This document shows positions 15,268 through 23,528 of a stretch of DNA of 40,439 bases, one piece after another. The position numbers and the translations under genes were made by a program. The stretch's first letter is position 1. Each line of letters starts with the position of its first letter. This DNA is from Paracoccus binzhouensis (lineage in GTDB: Bacteria > Pseudomonadota > Alphaproteobacteria > Rhodobacterales > Rhodobacteraceae), in NCBI RefSeq assembly GCF_016446475.1, contig NZ_JAEHFP010000028.1:1-40439 (forward strand), written 5' to 3'. Below the pieces are notes generated by a model. It worked only from the letters and a program-made list of their open reading frames with translations. It ran no database searches and was not told the origin of the DNA.

Positions 15268-15304
15268 AGGCCCGGCCCCGCGCCGGGCCTTCTCGTTTCA
15301 GGAG
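15268..15304 (+). promoter_or_regulatory. Hairpin-TTTCAGGAG leader, copy 3
   Basis: AGGCCCGGC (15268-15276) pairs with GCCGGGCCT (15282-15290), followed by TCTCGTTTCAGGAG and the ATG at 15311. It is nearly the same sequence as copy 1. Confidence 0.65.
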
Positions 15305-15310
15305 CCTGAC

Positions 15311-15727
15311 ATGGCCGACTACTTCACCCATTTCTCCTGCCTGCTCGACGTGGGCAGCCCCGAGAACGCCGCCCGCGCGCTTGATCTCTACAACGCGCTG
15401 GCGCACGAAAACGCCGCCGAAGATCCGCCCTCGGACGGCTTCATGCTTTCGATCCAGCCCGAACATGGCGGCACCCAGCTCTGGATGCGCGATGACGGCA
15501 CCGGCGATCCCGAGCATGTCATCCAGTTCGTCAAACGCTGTGCCGCCGCGTTCGGCCTGACCGGGCTATGGGGGATGCAATACGCCAATACCTGCTCACG
15601 TCCGAGAATCGACGGGTTCGGGGGCGGCGCGCATGTCCTCGACCTCGCCACCGGCGAGACGGTGGACTGGATCTACACCGACGGTTGGCTTTCCACCGTT
15701 CTGGACGGAGGCGACGCTCATGCCTGA
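15311..15727 (+). CDS. Hypothetical protein
   Basis: A 138-residue acidic soluble protein with blocks FTHFSCLLDVGSPENAARAL, GTQLWMRDDGTGDPEHVIQF and GLWGMQYANTCSRPR. This looks like a compact alpha/beta fold, but I cannot name the family. The start is fixed by the TTTCAGGAG leader. It overlaps the following gene by 8 bp (ATGCCTGA), indicating coupling and a joint role with that antitoxin-like protein. Confidence 0.74.
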   Translation: MADYFTHFSCLLDVGSPENAARALDLYNALAHENAAEDPPSDGFMLSIQPEHGGTQLWMRDDGTGDPEHVIQFVKRCAAAFGLTGLWGMQYANTCSRPRIDGFGGGAHVLDLATGETVDWIYTDGWLSTVLDGGDAHA

Positions 15728-16364
15728 CGTCATCGAAACCACGGTCTATCGGCTCGACGAGCTTTCCGAAGCCGCGAAAGGCAAGGCCCGCGCCTGGTAT
15801 CGCGAGGGCGGCTTCGACTACGATTGGTACGATGCCGTCTATGAGGATTTCCGGCGGATCGCGGACATCCTCGGCATCCGCATCAAGACCCGCACCGTCC
15901 GCCTCATGGGCGGCGGCGTGCGACAAGAGCCTTGCATCTGGTTTACGGGCTTCTGGTCGCAGGGCGATGGCGCCGCGTTCGAAGGCCACTATTCCTATCG
16001 CAAAGGCACGGCGGCGGAAATCCGTGCCTATGCGCCGAAGGATGCGGAGCTGCACCGCATCGCGGATGCCCTACATCAGGCGCAACGCCGCAACTTCTAC
16101 TAGTTGACGGCCGAGACGACCCATCGGGGGCGATACTATCACGAATACTGCATGGCGATCTCGGTCACCCGCGACAGCCCGACAGGGCAGGGCATGACCG
16201 CCGATGCCGAGGAGACCGTCATCGAGGCATTGCGCGATCTCGCGCGTTGGCTCTATCGCCAGCTTGAGCGCGAATACGACTACCTGACTTCGGATGAGGC
16301 GGTCGATGAGGCCATCGTTGCCAACGAATACAGCTTCACAGTTGATGGAAAGCGCTTCGGCTGA
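15720..16364 (+). pseudogene. Antitoxin-of-stability-system-like gene interrupted by an in-frame amber codon
   Basis: One reading frame runs from the ATG at 15720 to a TGA at 16364 with a single TAG at 16101-16103. The part before the TAG (127 residues, MPDVIETTVYRLDELSEAAKGKARAWY to QRRNFY) and the part after it (LTAETTHRGRYYHEYCMAISV to VDGKRFG) both look fully protein-like. From memory they form one roughly 215-residue protein, often labelled antitoxin of a toxin-antitoxin stability system, in which a glutamine (CAG) occupies the TAG position. A C-to-T change is the simplest explanation. Alternatives are amber suppression or restart at the TTG directly after the TAG. It ends 17 bp from the convergent vapC. 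Confidence 0.65.
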
Positions 16365-16381
16365 AACCCTTCTGCGCTGCC

Positions 16382-16765
16382 TCACAGAACCGACAGCAGG
16401 TCCGTCCGTGAGAAGTCGTCGCCGACGAAGAGCAACGGGCAGCCGCGTTCGCTGGCGACCTCATAGGCGAAGCAATCCCCGTAGTTGAGTCCGGCGGGAT
16501 GAACGCCCTTGCCCCAGCGGGCATAGGCTTCGGCGATCCTGCGTGCCGAGGCTTCAGTGACGGAGACCACCTCGAACCCAAGGCCCTCGACCAGGGCGGC
16601 GATCTCTTCACCGACATTGCGCCGCCCGGCGACGATCAGCGACTCGGCCACTGTTCCGGCCGAGATCAGCAGGCCGTCTGCCGCCTCGATCGCCACCATG
16701 CAGGTCTCGGCCTGCGGCTCGTCCAGCACGATGGCCATCAGCGCCGAGGTATCGACGGCGATCAT
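16382..16765 (-). CDS. vapC: PIN-domain toxin (VapC type)
   Basis: A 127-residue PIN ribonuclease. The acidic metal-binding residues are visible: D5 in AVDTSAL, E41 in VAESL, D97 in NYGDCFAYE and D116 in FVGDDFSRTD. VapC toxins cleave specific RNAs, often tRNAs, when the antitoxin is lost, and so stabilise plasmids. Its start overlaps the end of the antitoxin gene by 4 bp (ATGA), the usual order antitoxin then toxin. Length is normal and the active site complete, so it is probably functional. Confidence 0.9.
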   Translation of the reverse strand: MIAVDTSALMAIVLDEPQAETCMVAIEAADGLLISAGTVAESLIVAGRRNVGEEIAALVEGLGFEVVSVTEASARRIAEAYARWGKGVHPAGLNYGDCFAYEVASERGCPLLFVGDDFSRTDLLSVL

Positions 16766-17019
16766 GCCGGCATCCCGTCATCCCCGTAGAGGAAATCCTG
16801 GCTGCGCGCGGCAGCCGCGCCGGGCAATGCCTTGCCCCGCGCCGTGGCCCGGACCCGCTCCATCAGCGCGCGCCGGCCTTTCGGGGTCGCCACCACGGCA
16901 ACCGGCACGAGGCGGGCGACCTCGTGGCCCCGCCGCGTCAGGATCACCTCGTCGCCGGCTTCGGCCCGCTTCACCAGTTCGGTGAGCTGCCCCTTCGCCT
17001 CGGTGACAGAAACCCTCAT
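16762..17019 (-). CDS. vapB: Phd/VapB-type antitoxin
   Basis: An 85-residue antitoxin. The N-terminal Phd/YefM fold (MRVSVTEAKGQLTELVKRAEAGDEVILTRRGHEVARLVP) dimerises and binds DNA, while the C-terminal tail (about 50-85) should wrap the PIN toxin. It is the first gene of the pair. A doubled palindrome lies 39 bp upstream (17058-17078), a good autoregulatory operator. The gene symbol reflects pairing with a PIN toxin; the fold itself is Phd-like. Confidence 0.87.
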   Translation of the reverse strand: MRVSVTEAKGQLTELVKRAEAGDEVILTRRGHEVARLVPVAVVATPKGRRALMERVRATARGKALPGAAAARSQDFLYGDDGMPA

Positions 17020-17057
17020 CGCACATCGCTCCAGATGTTCTCCGCTATCCTGCCAAG

Positions 17058-17078
17058 ATGGTCCATAGAATGGTCCAT
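17058..17078. promoter_or_regulatory. Antitoxin operator: two palindromic 9-mers
   Basis: ATGGTCCAT occurs at 17058-17066 and again at 17070-17078, separated by AGA. Each 9-mer is itself a palindrome around one central base, and the centres are 12 bp apart, about one helical turn. Paired sites of this kind suit cooperative binding of Phd-type dimers. Confidence 0.6.
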
Positions 17079-17089
17079 TTCAAGCCCCC

Positions 17090-17179
17090 AGAGCGAGAGG
17101 AGGGCCGGGAGAGGGTGCCTCCGGACGGGTTGAGAGAGGGTCGTCCGGCTGCCGTCCCTTTCCCTCCAGGAGACCGATC
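17090..17179 (+). promoter_or_regulatory. Structured leader related to the two-stem family
   Basis: It contains GACGGGTTGAG as in copy 1 of the two-stem leader, and GGACGG (17123-17128) can pair with CCGTCC (17152-17157). An alternative stem CCGGACG (17121-17127) with CGTCCGG (17142-17148) competes with it. The loop is purine-rich (GAGAGAGGG). A CCAGGAG ribosome site follows, then the ATG at 17180. Confidence 0.45.
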
Positions 17180-17602
17180 ATGGCTTTGCCCGAACTTGCT
17201 TCTCAATCCGCAACCCGTGTCCCCGACGCGCGCCGCATGGAGGTCCTGCCGCGCCTTTTCGGCCGGCGCCTGCTCATCATCGGCGAGCATGCCGTCTTCC
17301 GATTCATGGAGATCCTCAGCCCCGCCGATTACGGCGGCGGGCTCTGGGATTTCTACGAACGCGCCGGCCAGCCGCTCTATCTCGCGCCGACATCAAAGCC
17401 CCGTTACCTCCTGTTCTGCGAAGGCAACGGTTTCGAGGGCGAGGTCTCATGCGATGCGGCTGGGATCATCGCCACGCTCTTCGCCTTCTCGCATCTTTCC
17501 TTCCGCTACGATGACGACGAACTCGCCGAGGGCTATGGCCGTCTCTACGAACATGCCGCCAATCACCCGGAGGCGGCGGCGATCTTCCAGGCCATCGACT
17601 GA
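17180..17602 (+). CDS. ArdB/KlcA-family antirestriction protein
   Basis: A 140-residue protein with the ArdB/KlcA pattern: RRLLIIGEHAVFRFMEILSPADYGGGLWDFYERAGQPLYLAP (residues about 28-70), an EVSCDAAGIIATLFAFSHLSF helix block and a DDELAEGYGRLYEHAANHPE end. ArdB/KlcA proteins protect incoming plasmid DNA against type I restriction without mimicking DNA. Length is normal. It sits between the toxin-antitoxin pair and the large methylase-helicase gene, and is followed by a clear terminator, so it is probably monocistronic. Confidence 0.88.
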   Translation: MALPELASQSATRVPDARRMEVLPRLFGRRLLIIGEHAVFRFMEILSPADYGGGLWDFYERAGQPLYLAPTSKPRYLLFCEGNGFEGEVSCDAAGIIATLFAFSHLSFRYDDDELAEGYGRLYEHAANHPEAAAIFQAID

Positions 17603-17607
17603 AACCC

Positions 17608-17639
17608 ACAAGCGCCCAGCCTGACGGTCGGGCGCTTGT
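17608..17639 (+). terminator. Terminator after the ArdB/KlcA gene
   Basis: ACAAGCGCCC (17608-17617) and GGGCGCTTGT (17630-17639) form a perfect 10-bp stem followed by TTC. Confidence 0.68.
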
Positions 17640-17760
17640 TTCATGCCTGCTTTCGCCACGGCTTCAGAGCGAGAGATGGGCCGGAAGGGGTTTGAGCCGG
17701 TGCGGTCGAGAGAGAGCGCTGCCCGGCTTGATCCTGACTTGCTCTCCCGAGGAATCCCCG

Positions 17761-20700
17761 ATGAACATGATTTCCGCATCCGCGGCGGCATCCGCCACCG
17801 CGCCGCTTCCGCTCGACCATGGCGCCGAGACCGCAGCCTGCGTTTTCACCGCTGCCGGTCTGCTGCTGCCGCATCTGGAACGCGGTCAGCGTGTCGACGC
17901 CGCCACGCTGCGCGGCGCGATGGAAGCGGGTTTCGGCGCTTCCGACGCTACCGGCGCATGGACCTGGAAGATCGCCTATGATGCTTGCGAGGCGGCCACC
18001 GTCCTCTTCCTGCGCAAATACGGCAAAGCGCTTTTCCGCAAAACCGGGTCTCCGGCCACCATCCTGCCGCAACTCGGCAAGATCGCCGGGCTTCTGCCGA
18101 CGCATACGCGCCGCTCGGAAGAAGCGCAGAGCTTCCAGCAGTTCTCCACCCCGATCCCGCTCGGTTTCGCGGCGGTCACGGCGGCGGCGATCACCCCCGC
18201 CGACCGGGTGCTGGAACCCTCGGCCGGCATCGGGCTCCTCGCCATCCTGGCCGAGATCGCCGGCGGCGCGCTTCTCGTCAATGAACTGGCCGAGGCGCGC
18301 GCCGGCCTCTTGTCTTCCCTCTTTCCGGCCCTTTCCGTTACCCGCTTCGATGCGGCCCAGATCGATGACCATCTCGATCCCTGCCTTGTTCCGACCGTTG
18401 TGCTGATGAACCCGCCGTTCTCGGTCATGGCCCATGTCGAGGGCCGCATGGCCGATGCTGCCTTCCGCCATGTCGCTTCGGCGCTGGCGCGTCTTGCGCC
18501 CGGCGGACGGCTCGTGACCATCACCGGGGCGAGCTTCGCCCCCGATAATCCGGCGTGGACCGCCTCCTGGACCCGGCTGCAGGAACGCGGTCGCGTCACC
18601 TTTTCCGCCGCCATCGACGGCTCGGTCTATGCCAAGCAAGGCACCACTGTCCCGACCCGGCTCACGGTCATCGACAAGCTGCCGGCCGAAGATGCGGCGG
18701 TGTTTCCGGCAGCGCCTGGTGTCGCGCCGGACGTGGCCACGCTGATCGCCTGGCTAGCCGACCTGCTTCCCACGCGGCTGCCGGTCGATCCCGGCCTGAC
18801 GGTGCCGGTCGCACGACCCACCGCGCCCCGCACCGTGCGCGGCTACGTCAACCGCGCCGCGCGATCCGCGCCCGCCGCGCCCCTTGCGGAACCGGAGGCC
18901 GTGCCGGTCGCCTACGAGACCGTGGATTGGGAACCGGCCGAGGGCGGCGGCCTCTCCGACGCGATCTACGAGGAATACGGGCTTCAGACCATCCGCATCG
19001 ACGGGGCGCAGGCGCATCCTACCCAGCTCGTGCAGTCGGCCTCGATGGCGAGCATCGCGCCGCCGAAGCCCAGCTATCGGCCGACGCTTCCCAACGACAT
19101 TCTCGGCAAGCTGTCCGAGGCGCAGCTGGAGACCGTGATTTATGCGGGCGAGGCCCATGGGGGCTTCCTCGCCGGGGGCTGGACGATCGATGACACGCTC
19201 GACAATCTCGCCGCCGCGCCGGAGGATGCCGAGGGAGCAATCCGTTTCCGTCAGGGCTTCATGATCGGCGACGGCACCGGCGTCGGCAAGGGTCGGGAAT
19301 CCGCCGCCATCATCCTCGACAACTGGATGCAGGGGCGGCGTAAGGCGATCTGGATCTCGAAATCCGACAAGCTGTTGGAGGACGCGCAACGTGACTGGTC
19401 GGCGCTCGGCATGGAGCGGCTGCTGGTCACGCCGCTGTCGCGAGTCCCGCAAGGCAAGCCCATCACGCTGAACGAAGGCATCCTGTTTCTAACCTATGCC
19501 ACGCTGCGCTCCGACGACCGGGGGACAAGGGTTTCCAGGGTCAAACAGATCGTCGAATGGTTGGGCACAGACTTCGATGGGGTGGTGATTTTCGACGAGG
19601 CGCATGCCATGGCCAATGCAGCAGGAGGCAGGGGAGAACGCGGCGATGTCGCCGCCTCGCAGCAGGGCCGTGCCGGGCTGCGCATCCAGCATGCACTTCC
19701 CGATGCCCGAGTCGTCTATGTCTCGGCCACCGGCGCCACCACCGTCCACAATCTCGCCTATGCGCAGCGGCTCGGCCTCTGGGGCGGTGAGGATTTCCCG
19801 TTCTCGACCAGGGCCGAGTTCGTTGAGGCGATCGAGGCGGGCGGCGTCGCGGCGATGGAGGTTTTGGCCCGCGACCTGCGGGCGCTCGGCCTCTACACCG
19901 CCCGGTCCTTGTCCTTCAAAGGCGTCGAATACGAGTTGCTCGACCACGAGCTGACGCCCGAGCAGGTCCGTATCTACGACAGTTATGCCGATGCCTTCGC
20001 CATCATCCACAACAATCTGGATGCGGCGATGCAGGCCGCCAACATCACCGGCGGCGACGGCGGTTCCGGCACGTTGAACCGGCAGGCCAAATCCGCCGCC
20101 CGCTCGACCTTCGAGAGCGCGAAGCAGCGCTTCTTCGGGCACCTGCTGACGAGCATGAAAACCCCGACGCTGATCCGCTCGATCGCCAGCGATCTGGAAG
20201 CGGGCCATTCCTCCGTCATCCAGATTGTCTCGACCGGCGAAGCGCTGATGGAGCGGCGGCTGGCGGAGATCCCTACCGAAGAATGGGGCGATCTGAAAAT
20301 GGACCTCTCGCCGCGCGAATATGTCCTAGATTACCTTGCCCATTCCTTCCCGGTCCAACTCTACGAGCCGTTCACCGACAGCGAGGGCAATCTGTCCTCG
20401 CGCCCGGTCTATCGGGACGGCCAGCCGGTCGAGAGCCGGGAGGCGGTAGCCCGGCGCGACGAGATGATCGCCAGTCTCGCCAGCCTGCCGCCGGTTCCCG
20501 GCGCGCTCGACCAGATCATCCAGTATTTCGGGACCGACACGGTGGCCGAGGTCACGGGTCGTTCGCGCCGTATCGTCCGCAAACGCAGCGTCTCCATCGA
20601 CCGGCTCGTCGTGGAAAGCCGCGCGGGTTCGGCCAACCTGGCCGAGACGCAAGCCTTCATGGACGATCAGAAACGCGTGCTGGTCTTTTCCGATGCGGGC

Positions 20701-22110
20701 GGCACGGGCCGGTCGTATCACGCCGAACTGTCGGCGAAGAACACCCGGCTGCGTGTCCACTATCTCCTCGAAGCCGGGTGGAAGGCGGACGCCGCCATCC
20801 AGGGCCTCGGCCGCACGCATCGCACCAACCAGGCACAGCCGCCACTGTTCCGACCGATCTCGACCAATGTGAAGGCCGAGAAGCGCTTCCTCTCGACCAT
20901 CGCCCGCCGTCTTGACACGCTGGGCGCGATTACGCGCGGCCAGCGCCAGACCGGTGGTCAGGGCCTGTTCCGCCCGGAAGATAACCTGGAATCGCATTAC
21001 GCCCGTGACGCGCTGCGCCAGCTTTATCTCCTGCTGGTGCGCGGCAAGGTCGACGGCTGCTCACTGGAGCGGTTCGAGGCTGCCACCGGGTTGAAGCTGA
21101 TGGATGCGAACGGCATCAAGGACGATTTGCCGGCCATCACCACCTTCCTCAACCGGCTGCTGGCGCTGACCATCGAGCTTCAGGGCATCCTCTTCACCGC
21201 CTTCGAACAACTTCTGACCGCCCGCATCGAGGGCGCCATCGCCTCCGGCACCTATGACGCCGGGCTGGAGACCCTGCGCGCCGAGAGCTTCGTAGTGACG
21301 GATCGGCAGGTGATCTACACGCACCCGCGCACCGGGGCCGAGACCAGCCTGCTGACCATCACCGAACGCAGGCGCAACCGCCCGGTGACGCTCGACGCCG
21401 CGCTGGCGGAACTCGACGATCCCCGCGCCAGGCTGCTGATCAACGAGCGCTCAGGCCGGGCAGCGGTGCAGATCCCCACCACCAGCGTGATGTTGGACGA
21501 TGGCGAGATCGAGCGCCGCGTCCGGCTGATCCGGACGATGGAAGCGCAGAACGTCCCGGTCAGGATGATGCGCGAGACCCATTGGGTCGAAGCCGACAGG
21601 GATGCCTTCGCATCGGCCTGGGAAGCCGAAGTCGCGGAGGTGCCGGAGTTCGCCGAGTCCACCTTGCACATGGTGACGGGCCTGCTGCTACCGATCTGGA
21701 AGCGGCTGCCGAACGACTCCACTCGCGTCTATCGGCTTCAGTCTGACGCCGGCGAGCGCATCATCGGCCGCAAGGTCTCGCCGGCCTGGGCCGCCAACGC
21801 CACCACGACCGGCATCGCGTCGATTACCCCCGACGACGCTTTCGCGGCGCTGCTGGAAAGTCGGACCATCCTCGATCTCGCTGAGGGCCTCCAGCTTCGC
21901 CGGGTCCGGGTCATGGGGGCAAACCGGATCGAGCTGTCGGGTTTCACCGACACCATGCGCCAGCGCCTCACGGCCTATGGGCTGTTCCACGAGATCATCT
22001 CCTGGAAGCTGCGCATGTTCGTGCCGGTCGATGCCAGCGGTCCGGCGATCCTCGGGAAGCTCTTCGACCGCTGGCCGGTCGAACGCATCGGCGAGCGGGA
22101 CGCAGCCTGA
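17761..22110 (+). CDS. Methylase plus Strawberry-notch helicase protein (DarB-like organisation)
   Basis: A 1,449-residue protein. The N-terminal part holds an adenine-methylase-like domain with a SAM-binding region (about residue 150, DRVLEPSAGIGLLAILAEI) and the NPPF motif at 217-220. A Sno-type superfamily II helicase follows, with Walker A GTGVGKG (505-511), DEAH at 612-615 and the late motif QGLGRTHR from 1014. A C-terminal Sno region completes it. The fusion of methylase and Sno helicase recalls phage P1 DarB, which protects injected DNA from restriction; a similar role during conjugation is inferred. The ATG at 17761 follows CCCGAGGA; a longer frame to 17692 runs through a structured leader. 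It is coupled to the Toprim gene (TGATG). Confidence 0.88.
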   Translation: MNMISASAAASATAPLPLDHGAETAACVFTAAGLLLPHLERGQRVDAATLRGAMEAGFGASDATGAWTWKIAYDACEAATVLFLRKYGKALFRKTGSPATILPQLGKIAGLLPTHTRRSEEAQSFQQFSTPIPLGFAAVTAAAITPADRVLEPSAGIGLLAILAEIAGGALLVNELAEARAGLLSSLFPALSVTRFDAAQIDDHLDPCLVPTVVLMNPPFSVMAHVEGRMADAAFRHVASALARLAPGGRLVTITGASFAPDNPAWTASWTRLQERGRVTFSAAIDGSVYAKQGTTVPTRLTVIDKLPAEDAAVFPAAPGVAPDVATLIAWLADLLPTRLPVDPGLTVPVARPTAPRTVRGYVNRAARSAPAAPLAEPEAVPVAYETVDWEPAEGGGLSDAIYEEYGLQTIRIDGAQAHPTQLVQSASMASIAPPKPSYRPTLPNDILGKLSEAQLETVIYAGEAHGGFLAGGWTIDDTLDNLAAAPEDAEGAIRFRQGFMIGDGTGVGKGRESAAIILDNWMQGRRKAIWISKSDKLLEDAQRDWSALGMERLLVTPLSRVPQGKPITLNEGILFLTYATLRSDDRGTRVSRVKQIVEWLGTDFDGVVIFDEAHAMANAAGGRGERGDVAASQQGRAGLRIQHALPDARVVYVSATGATTVHNLAYAQRLGLWGGEDFPFSTRAEFVEAIEAGGVAAMEVLARDLRALGLYTARSLSFKGVEYELLDHELTPEQVRIYDSYADAFAIIHNNLDAAMQAANITGGDGGSGTLNRQAKSAARSTFESAKQRFFGHLLTSMKTPTLIRSIASDLEAGHSSVIQIVSTGEALMERRLAEIPTEEWGDLKMDLSPREYVLDYLAHSFPVQLYEPFTDSEGNLSSRPVYRDGQPVESREAVARRDEMIASLASLPPVPGALDQIIQYFGTDTVAEVTGRSRRIVRKRSVSIDRLVVESRAGSANLAETQAFMDDQKRVLVFSDAGGTGRSYHAELSAKNTRLRVHYLLEAGWKADAAIQGLGRTHRTNQAQPPLFRPISTNVKAEKRFLSTIARRLDTLGAITRGQRQTGGQGLFRPEDNLESHYARDALRQLYLLLVRGKVDGCSLERFEAATGLKLMDANGIKDDLPAITTFLNRLLALTIELQGILFTAFEQLLTARIEGAIASGTYDAGLETLRAESFVVTDRQVIYTHPRTGAETSLLTITERRRNRPVTLDAALAELDDPRARLLINERSGRAAVQIPTTSVMLDDGEIERRVRLIRTMEAQNVPVRMMRETHWVEADRDAFASAWEAEVAEVPEFAESTLHMVTGLLLPIWKRLPNDSTRVYRLQSDAGERIIGRKVSPAWAANATTTGIASITPDDAFAALLESRTILDLAEGLQLRRVRVMGANRIELSGFTDTMRQRLTAYGLFHEIISWKLRMFVPVDASGPAILGKLFDRWPVERIGERDAA

Positions 22111-23153
22111 TGCTGTGCCACGACGCATCCGAACTGGCGATCCGCCTTGGCCGCGAGGCCGAGGCGGTTTGCCGCCACTATCTCTCGTCCGGCCAACGCA
22201 CTGGGCGATACTGGCTGGTCGGCGACGTGCAGAACACCCCAGGACGCTCCATGTTCGTGCGACTGACCGGCCCGGAATCCGGCAAGGGCGCGGCGGGCAA
22301 GTGGAGTGACATGGCGACGGGAGAGCATGGCGACCTTCTCGACGTCATCCGCGAGGCGCTCGGCCTCGCCGATTTCAAGGACGTGGCTGAGGAAGCGCGC
22401 CGCTTCCTCGCCCTCCCGCATCCCGAACCAGCAAAGACGAGAGCGCCGACCGACAGCACATCCGGCGCGGCACCCGGTTCGCCTGAAGCGTCGCGGCGGC
22501 TCTTCGCCATGGCGCAGCCGATCCACGGCACCCTTGCTGCGATCTACCTCAACCGGCGAGCGATCACCACGCTCGAAGGCACCACCGCGCTGCGCTACCA
22601 TCCCCGGTGCTATTACAGGCCCAACGAGCATGCGCCCACCGAGATCAGGCCGGCGATGGTCGCCGCCGTCACCGATCTCACCGGCCACCAGACCGGCGCG
22701 CATCGCACATGGCTCGCCCCGGACGGTTCCGGCAAGGCGCCTGTCGAGACACCGCGGCGGGCGATGGGCGACCTTCTTGGGCACGCCGTCCGCTTCGGCA
22801 ATGCCGGTGTGGTGCTCGCGGCTGGCGAGGGCATCGAGACCGTGCTGTCGCCCCGTCAGGTTCTGCCCAAGATGCCGATGCTGGCGGCGCTTTCCGCCGC
22901 TCACCTCGCCGCCATCCTGTTCCCGCCGACCCTGCGCCGACTCTATGTCTTGCGCGATCGCGACCCGGCCGGGGAAGGCGCAAGAGACCGCCTGGTCGCC
23001 CGAGCAGCGAGCCTCGGAATTGAGGCGATGTCGCTCACGCCGCGCGAGGGCGATTTCAACGATGATCTGCGACGCCATGGCGCCGATGCTCTCGGGGCGG
23101 CCTTGAAGGATCAGCTTCATCCCGAAGACGTCCGCCGTTTCATGGAAGGGTGA
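22110..23153 (+). CDS. Toprim-domain protein (primase-like)
   Basis: A 347-residue protein. The N-terminal portion (about 1-110) resembles the DUF7146 region often preceding plasmid Toprim domains. The Toprim domain shows its glutamate in AAGEGIETVLS (E240) and the DxD motif in LRDRDPAGEGA (D283, D285), the metal-binding residues that act in primases and topoisomerases. No zinc-finger cysteine set is seen. Its start overlaps the helicase gene stop by one base, so both proteins are made together; a role in complementary-strand synthesis or repair of transferred DNA is plausible. Confidence 0.83.
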   Translation: MLCHDASELAIRLGREAEAVCRHYLSSGQRTGRYWLVGDVQNTPGRSMFVRLTGPESGKGAAGKWSDMATGEHGDLLDVIREALGLADFKDVAEEARRFLALPHPEPAKTRAPTDSTSGAAPGSPEASRRLFAMAQPIHGTLAAIYLNRRAITTLEGTTALRYHPRCYYRPNEHAPTEIRPAMVAAVTDLTGHQTGAHRTWLAPDGSGKAPVETPRRAMGDLLGHAVRFGNAGVVLAAGEGIETVLSPRQVLPKMPMLAALSAAHLAAILFPPTLRRLYVLRDRDPAGEGARDRLVARAASLGIEAMSLTPREGDFNDDLRRHGADALGAALKDQLHPEDVRRFMEG

Positions 23154-23303
23154 GGGTGTGATCGGCCCCGGAGGCTCGGTCCGGCTCGGCCTCTGCCGGT
23201 TTCGTTCGCTTGCCATCGGCAGGTGCATCCATCGCCGGAGAGTCCCGCACCCACGGCCTGTCTCGAGAGGGCGATCGGCGCACAAACGGGCCGGGCTGGC
23301 AAT

Positions 23304-23449
23304 GGCCGGGGGTGGACTATTTTCCGCCGGCGGGGAGCCACCCCACGCGACAGGTCGCGTGGGGACCCCGTCTCTGGCCCCGCCTTTGCATCGCGAAAGT
23401 CAAAATAGCCCACCCCGGCCATCGAGGCCCTCGCGGAGCGGGCGAGGGC
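23304..23449. promoter_or_regulatory. Large structured element in the 375-bp gap before the DUF2493 gene
   Basis: The arms 23304-23323 and 23402-23420 are near-perfect inverted repeats (about 20 bp). They enclose an 11-bp perfect hairpin, CCCCACGCGAC (23341-23351) with GTCGCGTGGGG (23354-23364), and a CCGCCGGCGG palindrome. Outside them follows GCCCTCGC (23427-23434) with GCGAGGGC (23442-23449). The gap 23154-23528 has no convincing gene. It could be a cis-acting DNA site (single-strand promoter or origin, oriT-like) or a folded mRNA leader. Confidence 0.55.
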
Positions 23450-23528
23450 TGCCAACCCGCCTCGCCCGTGCGCTTCGACGCCTGCGAAGGCCGCGATGGG
23501 CGCGGTCTCCAGACAAAGGACGCTCCCG

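Noticed and set aside
17641..18639. Minus-strand frame opposite the start of the helicase gene
   Set aside because: Shadow frame; it would also run through the leader of the helicase gene.
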